From contig JARRCM010000012.1 in assembly GCA_029982205.1 (NCBI GenBank), positions 1 to 55,774 on the forward strand: a DNA stretch of 55,774 bases. Direction: 5' to 3'. The translations under genes and the position numbers were made by a program. This DNA comes from Thermosediminibacterales bacterium. Its GTDB lineage: Bacteria; Bacillota; Thermosediminibacteria; Koleobacterales; JARRCM01. Position 1 is the first letter of the stretch. Each line of letters starts with the position of its first letter. The notes below the pieces were generated by a model. The model saw only the letters and a program-made list of their open reading frames with translations. It searched no databases and had not been told where the DNA came from. Shown here one piece after another: positions 52,301 to 55,774 of this stretch.

Positions 52301-53830
52301 GTGAAAAACAGGAAATTAATTAAAACGGACGTTCTGGTAGTGGGTGGTGGAGTGGCAGGAATGCTGGCAGCTCTTGAGGCTCAGAAACATGGTGTCAGAG
52401 TATGTTTGATGACAAAGGGAAAAATAGGAAAATCGGGGTCTTCAGTCATCTCTCAAACAGCTCATTTAGTGGTAGAAGGCGGCTGTGACCCTGAAAATGC
52501 CTTTTACAATGAAATTTATGAAGCATGTGGTCAAATCAACAACCCCGCTCTTATAAAGACCCTGGTAGAAAAGGGTTTTGATTCAGTTAAAAATTTAAGC
52601 AAGTACGGTATTAAACTGTCAGCAAAACCCAAAAAAACCGGTCAGAAAAACCTCTACCTAACAAAACAATCCAGGGGGAAAGAATTAACCATACCCCTGA
52701 GAAAAGCGGTTTTTAATTCCCATATTGAGGTTTGTGAAGATTGTGAGCTTATAAAACTATTAACCCGTGATAAGAGGGTTATCGGTGCAGTTGCAGAGTT
52801 TAATAACGAACATATACTAGTAAAATCAAAAGCTGTCATACTAGCGGCCGGTGGTTATGCAACAATGTTTGCGCTGAACGATAATACAAAGCAGACCACT
52901 GGTGAAACCATTATAATTGCCTATGAGGCCGGAGCGGAATTGATGGATCTGGAATTTATCCAGTTTTATCCCTACTGGTTGGTATACCCCCGATTTATGG
53001 ATATTTTAACCCCATTGTTTTTTCATGGAGCCAGATTAAAAAATGATAAAGGAGAATACTTTTTGGGGAAATACCCCAGGGGTGAACTTGAGAACCGTGA
53101 TTTGGTATCAAGGGAGATAGCATTACAGCATAAAGTTTTCCTTGATCTTTCCGGTGTTGATGAGGACGTAATAAAAGCCAGAAATCCGAGACTTTACAAA
53201 CTCCTTAAAAAAAACGGGGAGGATTCTGAGCTTCTAGTAAAACCTGTGGCTCACTTTACCATGGGTGGAATAAAAATAGATCAAAGATGCAGGACAGCGG
53301 TAGAAGGCCTTTTTGCGTGTGGAGAATGTTCGGCAGGAGTGCATGGTGCTAACCGCATAGGTGGAATGGCGCTAACTGAATGTGCGGTCTTTGGTCCCAT
53401 AGCAGGCAGAGAAGCTGCTGAGTATGTCAGAAACGCCGATGAAATACTGGGTTTTGATTTCGATTTTCCAACACATCTACCTGAAACTGGAGATGAGCTG
53501 GTAGACCATATAGCAGGAGACCTGCAGCAGATCATGTATAATGATGTAGGGATTTTAAGGGATGAAACGGGGCTCAAAAACGCAATTAACAAAATTGAAC
53601 ACTTAAAAGGAGAACTTGATAGCATAAAACCTGGTGATCCAAAGAAATGGTATAGGTTGAAGAACATGTTGAAACTTGCTTTGCTTGTAAGCAAATCGGC
53701 GCTAACTAGAAGGGAAAGCCGTGGTGCACACTATCGTACAGATTACCCTAAAATGGATCCCCAGTGGCAGGGCAACCTGGTGCATGACACTCAAAAGGGA
53801 TTGGAATTTATGATGAGCAAGGAGGGTTAA
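52301..53830 (+). CDS. FAD-binding protein of the fumarate reductase/aspartate oxidase family
   Basis: This 509-residue flavoprotein has VLVVGGGVAGMLAALEAQ (FAD site), AVILAAGGYATMF, AHFTMGGIKID, LFACGECSAGVHGANRIGG and ALTECAVFG, all typical of FrdA/SdhA/NadB proteins. The active-site Arg region is ENRDLVSREIA. The usual QFHPT motif reads QFYPYW (Tyr223, Tyr225), so the normal His is missing and the substrate may differ. GTG 52301 follows GGAGG. No iron-sulfur or membrane subunit gene is adjacent; the broken ggt gene follows by one base. Confidence 0.82.
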   Translation: MKNRKLIKTDVLVVGGGVAGMLAALEAQKHGVRVCLMTKGKIGKSGSSVISQTAHLVVEGGCDPENAFYNEIYEACGQINNPALIKTLVEKGFDSVKNLSKYGIKLSAKPKKTGQKNLYLTKQSRGKELTIPLRKAVFNSHIEVCEDCELIKLLTRDKRVIGAVAEFNNEHILVKSKAVILAAGGYATMFALNDNTKQTTGETIIIAYEAGAELMDLEFIQFYPYWLVYPRFMDILTPLFFHGARLKNDKGEYFLGKYPRGELENRDLVSREIALQHKVFLDLSGVDEDVIKARNPRLYKLLKKNGEDSELLVKPVAHFTMGGIKIDQRCRTAVEGLFACGECSAGVHGANRIGGMALTECAVFGPIAGREAAEYVRNADEILGFDFDFPTHLPETGDELVDHIAGDLQQIMYNDVGILRDETGLKNAINKIEHLKGELDSIKPGDPKKWYRLKNMLKLALLVSKSALTRRESRGAHYRTDYPKMDPQWQGNLVHDTQKGLEFMMSKEG

Positions 53831-53831
53831 C

Positions 53832-54613
53832 ATGAAACTTGATTCCTCATATTATCCATACAGCTCGAGGCGAATGACGGTCTTTGCCAAAAAAGGCATG
53901 GTGGCAACATCACAAAACCTGGCAGCTGAGGCAGGCCTTGAAATTTTGAAAAAAGGGGGAAATGCCATAGATGCAGCCATAGCCACTGCTGCCTGCTTGA
54001 CGGTGGTTGAACCCACTTCGTGTGGAATCGGTGGAGATGCCTTTGCCCTTGTATGGACGCGGGGTAAATTGTACGGTTTAAATGCCAGTGGTCCTGCCCC
54101 CAGGAAAATCAGTTTAGAGGCTGTTAAAAAGGGTTTTGATTTTACCGATAAGGATAAAGCAGATACCTACCATAAGCAGATTGAGGTTATAAAGCTTGCC
54201 TTCTGACCCCATCCCATGTTAACTGCCTGGAACCCGGTAAAAAACCGTACCACACCATAATTCCCGGATTTCTAACGAAAGATAATCGCCCTATCGGGCC
54301 TTTTAGAGTAATGGGAGGATTCATGCAGCCCCAGGGGCATGTTCAGGTAATCATGAATACCATTGACTTTCAACTGAACCCCCAGGCAGCCCTGGACGCC
54401 CCTAGATGGCTGTGGGTTGAGGGGAAAAGGGTGAAGCTGGAACATGCCTTCCCGCAGCACATTGCTGAATCCCTGGCTAACATGGGTCATGATGTTGAAT
54501 GGTCTCTTGCTTCTAAAATATTCGGCAGGGGTCAGATAATATGGCATGATGAAGAGGGAGTTCTGGCAGGAGCTACAGATCCACGGGCGGATGGAGTTGT
54601 GGCAGCATGGTGA
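53832..54613 (+). pseudogene. ggt: Broken gamma-glutamyltransferase gene
   Basis: Family members of ~530 residues split themselves at a conserved Thr and transfer glutamyl groups. Here 53832-54206 encodes the N-terminal part (MVATSQNLAAEAGLEILKKG, VVEPTSCGIGGDAFALVW) and ends YHKQIEVIKLAF-stop, a piece that normally lies ~180 residues further on. After 54207 another frame encodes the C-terminal end (EPGKKPYHTIIPGF, VMGGFMQPQGHVQVIMNT, QAALDAPRW, ATDPRADG). At least two segments are missing, including the catalytic Thr, so it cannot make an active enzyme. Confidence 0.88.
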
Positions 54614-54717
54614 AGGTTAGGTGACTTTGTATGACTCATGTTGCTGTATAAACGTATAAAATAGAGTCACTTATTCACCTCCTTACTCATAAAATAACAG
54701 TATGGGGGTGATTTTCT

Positions 54718-55362
54718 TTGAGGCGATTTGTTCGAAGGAAACTTAAAATAAATATTCTGGCATTGATTATAACTGTTATGATTGTTACTGCAGTAACATT
54801 TCTTTTAGTTGAAAAGAACATTGGCCCTACTTTGCTGGCGATAGCAGAAGCTAGAGCAAGATTAATAGCTACTGAATCAATAAATGATGCCATAAACAAA
54901 AAAATAGCTAGAAATACCCAATATAAAGACCTTATCACTATACATAAAAACAACAATGGTGAGGTGTCTCTAATTCAAATAAACACTATAGAAATAAATC
55001 GTTTGAGATCTGATGCCACACAATACGTTACTGAATCTTTAAGGAAAATAACAATGGGCGGAGTTTCTATACCGTTAGGGCAAGTGACAGGCAGTCAAAT
55101 CCTGGCGAACTTCGGTCCCAGAATTACTGTTTCAATCATTCCGGTTGGTACAGCAGAAGTTGATATCTCTGAAGCATTTGAAGAGGCGGGGATAAATCAA
55201 ACAAGACACAAAATTTTTGTTGATGTTAAAACATGGGTGAAAATTGTTGTGCCAATGGTTAGTTCTAGTGTTGAAGTCACATCTCATATTCCTATTGCAG
55301 AAACGATAATAATCGGAAAGGTACCAAATACTATTCTAGATTTTAGCCGGCCCAAAAATTAA
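54718..55362 (+). CDS. yunB: Sporulation protein YunB
   Basis: YunB is a mother-cell sporulation protein of unknown biochemical role, under sigma-E in Bacillus. The 214-residue sequence has an N-terminal membrane helix (ILALIITVMIVTAVTFLLV), then ARARLIATESINDAI, VPLGQVTGSQI-like SIPLGQVTGSQILANFGP and a C-terminal ETIIIGKVPNT. TTG 54718 follows GGGGGTG. It is separated from the decayed region by ~100 bases and lies just before the rRNA operon. Confidence 0.9.
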   Translation: MRRFVRRKLKINILALIITVMIVTAVTFLLVEKNIGPTLLAIAEARARLIATESINDAINKKIARNTQYKDLITIHKNNNGEVSLIQINTIEINRLRSDATQYVTESLRKITMGGVSIPLGQVTGSQILANFGPRITVSIIPVGTAEVDISEAFEEAGINQTRHKIFVDVKTWVKIVVPMVSSSVEVTSHIPIAETIIIGKVPNTILDFSRPKN

Positions 55363-55430
55363 AGAAGTAAAACTTTTGATTATAACAAAAAATAGAGAAT
55401 ACCAGAGAAAAAATCTAAAAAGGTGAAATA

Positions 55431-55508
55431 ATGATAATTATTAAAGCCTTCTACAAGAAATTAACATTTGAAGGCTTATGGTTCGTGTGGTATATTATTA
55501 AACGTTGA
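55431..55508 (+). CDS. Possible 25-residue peptide
   Basis: An ATG 4 bases after AAAGGTGA opens 25 codons ending in TGA. The product is hydrophobic and basic, with IIIKAFYKKLTF then a tryptophan-rich WFVWYIIKR end, like an amphipathic membrane peptide. It lies between yunB and the rRNA promoter. A weak stem (55444-55451 with 55470-55477) lies within it and could instead be the yunB 3' hairpin. I recognise no family. Confidence 0.35.
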   Translation: MIIIKAFYKKLTFEGLWFVWYIIKR

Positions 55509-55571
55509 CGCCAGATACGACTAAAAAACTACCAGACAAAATAAAATCTGACAAAGGGTTTAGAAAAATGT

Positions 55572-55600
55572 TTGACAAAATATGAATAATATGATACTAT
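55572..55600 (+). promoter_or_regulatory. rRNA operon promoter
   Basis: TTGACA (55572-55577) and TACTAT (55595-55600) are 17 bases apart; GATACT two bases earlier is an alternative -10. The leader ends with TTGACAACTGAACAG (55633-55647), like the processing/antitermination region before Firmicutes 16S genes. Confidence 0.7.
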
Positions 55601-55742
55601 AAAATTCCGAGATAAATTGCTTGATTGGTCATTGACAACTGAACAGGGTTTAGGCATGGATGTGAGTGAGAGTGTGTGTCATACTAGGAAGTATGGCTGT
55701 ATGTAGAGCAGAATATTATTTTTAGATATAGTATATAGGGAT

Positions 55743-55774
55743 TAACATGAGAGTTTGATCCTGGCTCAGGACGA
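55743..55774 (+). rRNA. rrs: 16S ribosomal RNA, first bases
   Basis: AGAGTTTGATCCTGGCTCAG begins at 55750, the universal sequence at 16S position 8, so the mature 5' end is near 55743. The gene runs off the right edge of the window. Confidence 0.95.

Noticed and set aside
1-55774. CRISPR arrays, tRNA genes, intact insertion sequences
   Set aside because: No regularly spaced repeats, no cloverleaf-type sequences and no transposase genes were seen on either strand.

Overview
The window comes from a low-GC, Gram-positive, endospore-forming bacterium, most likely an anaerobic member of the Clostridia (Thermoanaerobacterales-like). The evidence is AGGAGG-type ribosome binding sites with many GTG/TTG starts, tRNA-sensing T-box leaders, an L20 leader, and many sporulation genes (spoVM, an alpha/beta-type SASP, ylbJ, spoVS, yunB). 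It carries pta-ackA and a FabK-type enoyl reductase. The species cannot be named from this sequence. No tRNA gene, CRISPR array or intact insertion sequence was found.

Layout. 1-7.0 kb: the tail of a truncated DUF116 gene, then a packed block of translation and signalling genes (rsmB, rlmN, PP2C phosphatase, PASTA kinase, rsgA, rpe). 7.1-10.1 kb: spoVM, convergent rpmB, an Asp23 protein, fatty acid kinase FakA and a SASP. 10.1-15.5 kb: a probable minus-strand CsfG-type sporulation RNA, then the ylb cluster (rsmD, ylbJ, ylbK-like patatin, ylbL, tmcAL). 15.7-17.9 kb: acetate metabolism (pta, ackA). 17.9-27.3 kb: yceD-rpmF, then a FapR-controlled fatty acid operon (fapR, plsX, fabH, a DegV/FakB protein, fabK, fabD, fabG, acpP, fabF, rnc). 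27.4-32.3 kb: spoVS, smc, ftsY. 32.3-41.4 kb: T-box-thrS, L20 leader-infC-rpmI-rplT, a KtrA-like protein, a SpoU methyltransferase, then a promoter, a tiny YqzL-like gene, a T-box and pheST. 41.5-47.3 kb: zapA, polX, a phosphomutase-like metalloenzyme, mutS2 and a DUF523 gene, facing a class A penicillin-binding protein gene.

49.7-54.6 kb is different. It is loosely packed and holds a phoU remnant, unassigned coding-like debris, a nitronate monooxygenase, a fumarate-reductase-like flavoprotein with an altered active-site motif, and a gamma-glutamyltransferase gene broken by large deletions. Parts look richer in G and C than the flanks. Order returns with yunB, a possible 25-codon gene, an rRNA promoter and the first bases of a 16S rRNA gene at the right edge.

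The genes work together in recognisable groups. Lipid synthesis (fapR to fabF) sits with exogenous fatty acid activation (FakA, DegV/FakB, PlsX). The translation genes are controlled by RNA leaders that read tRNA charging or L20 level. Sporulation genes show sequences resembling sigma-H and sigma-G promoters. The most notable observations are the forespore-type promoter in front of a pyrimidine-rich RNA, the YqzL-like microgene in the pheS leader, a PolX with two of three polymerase aspartates replaced, and a duplicated start region on fabF.
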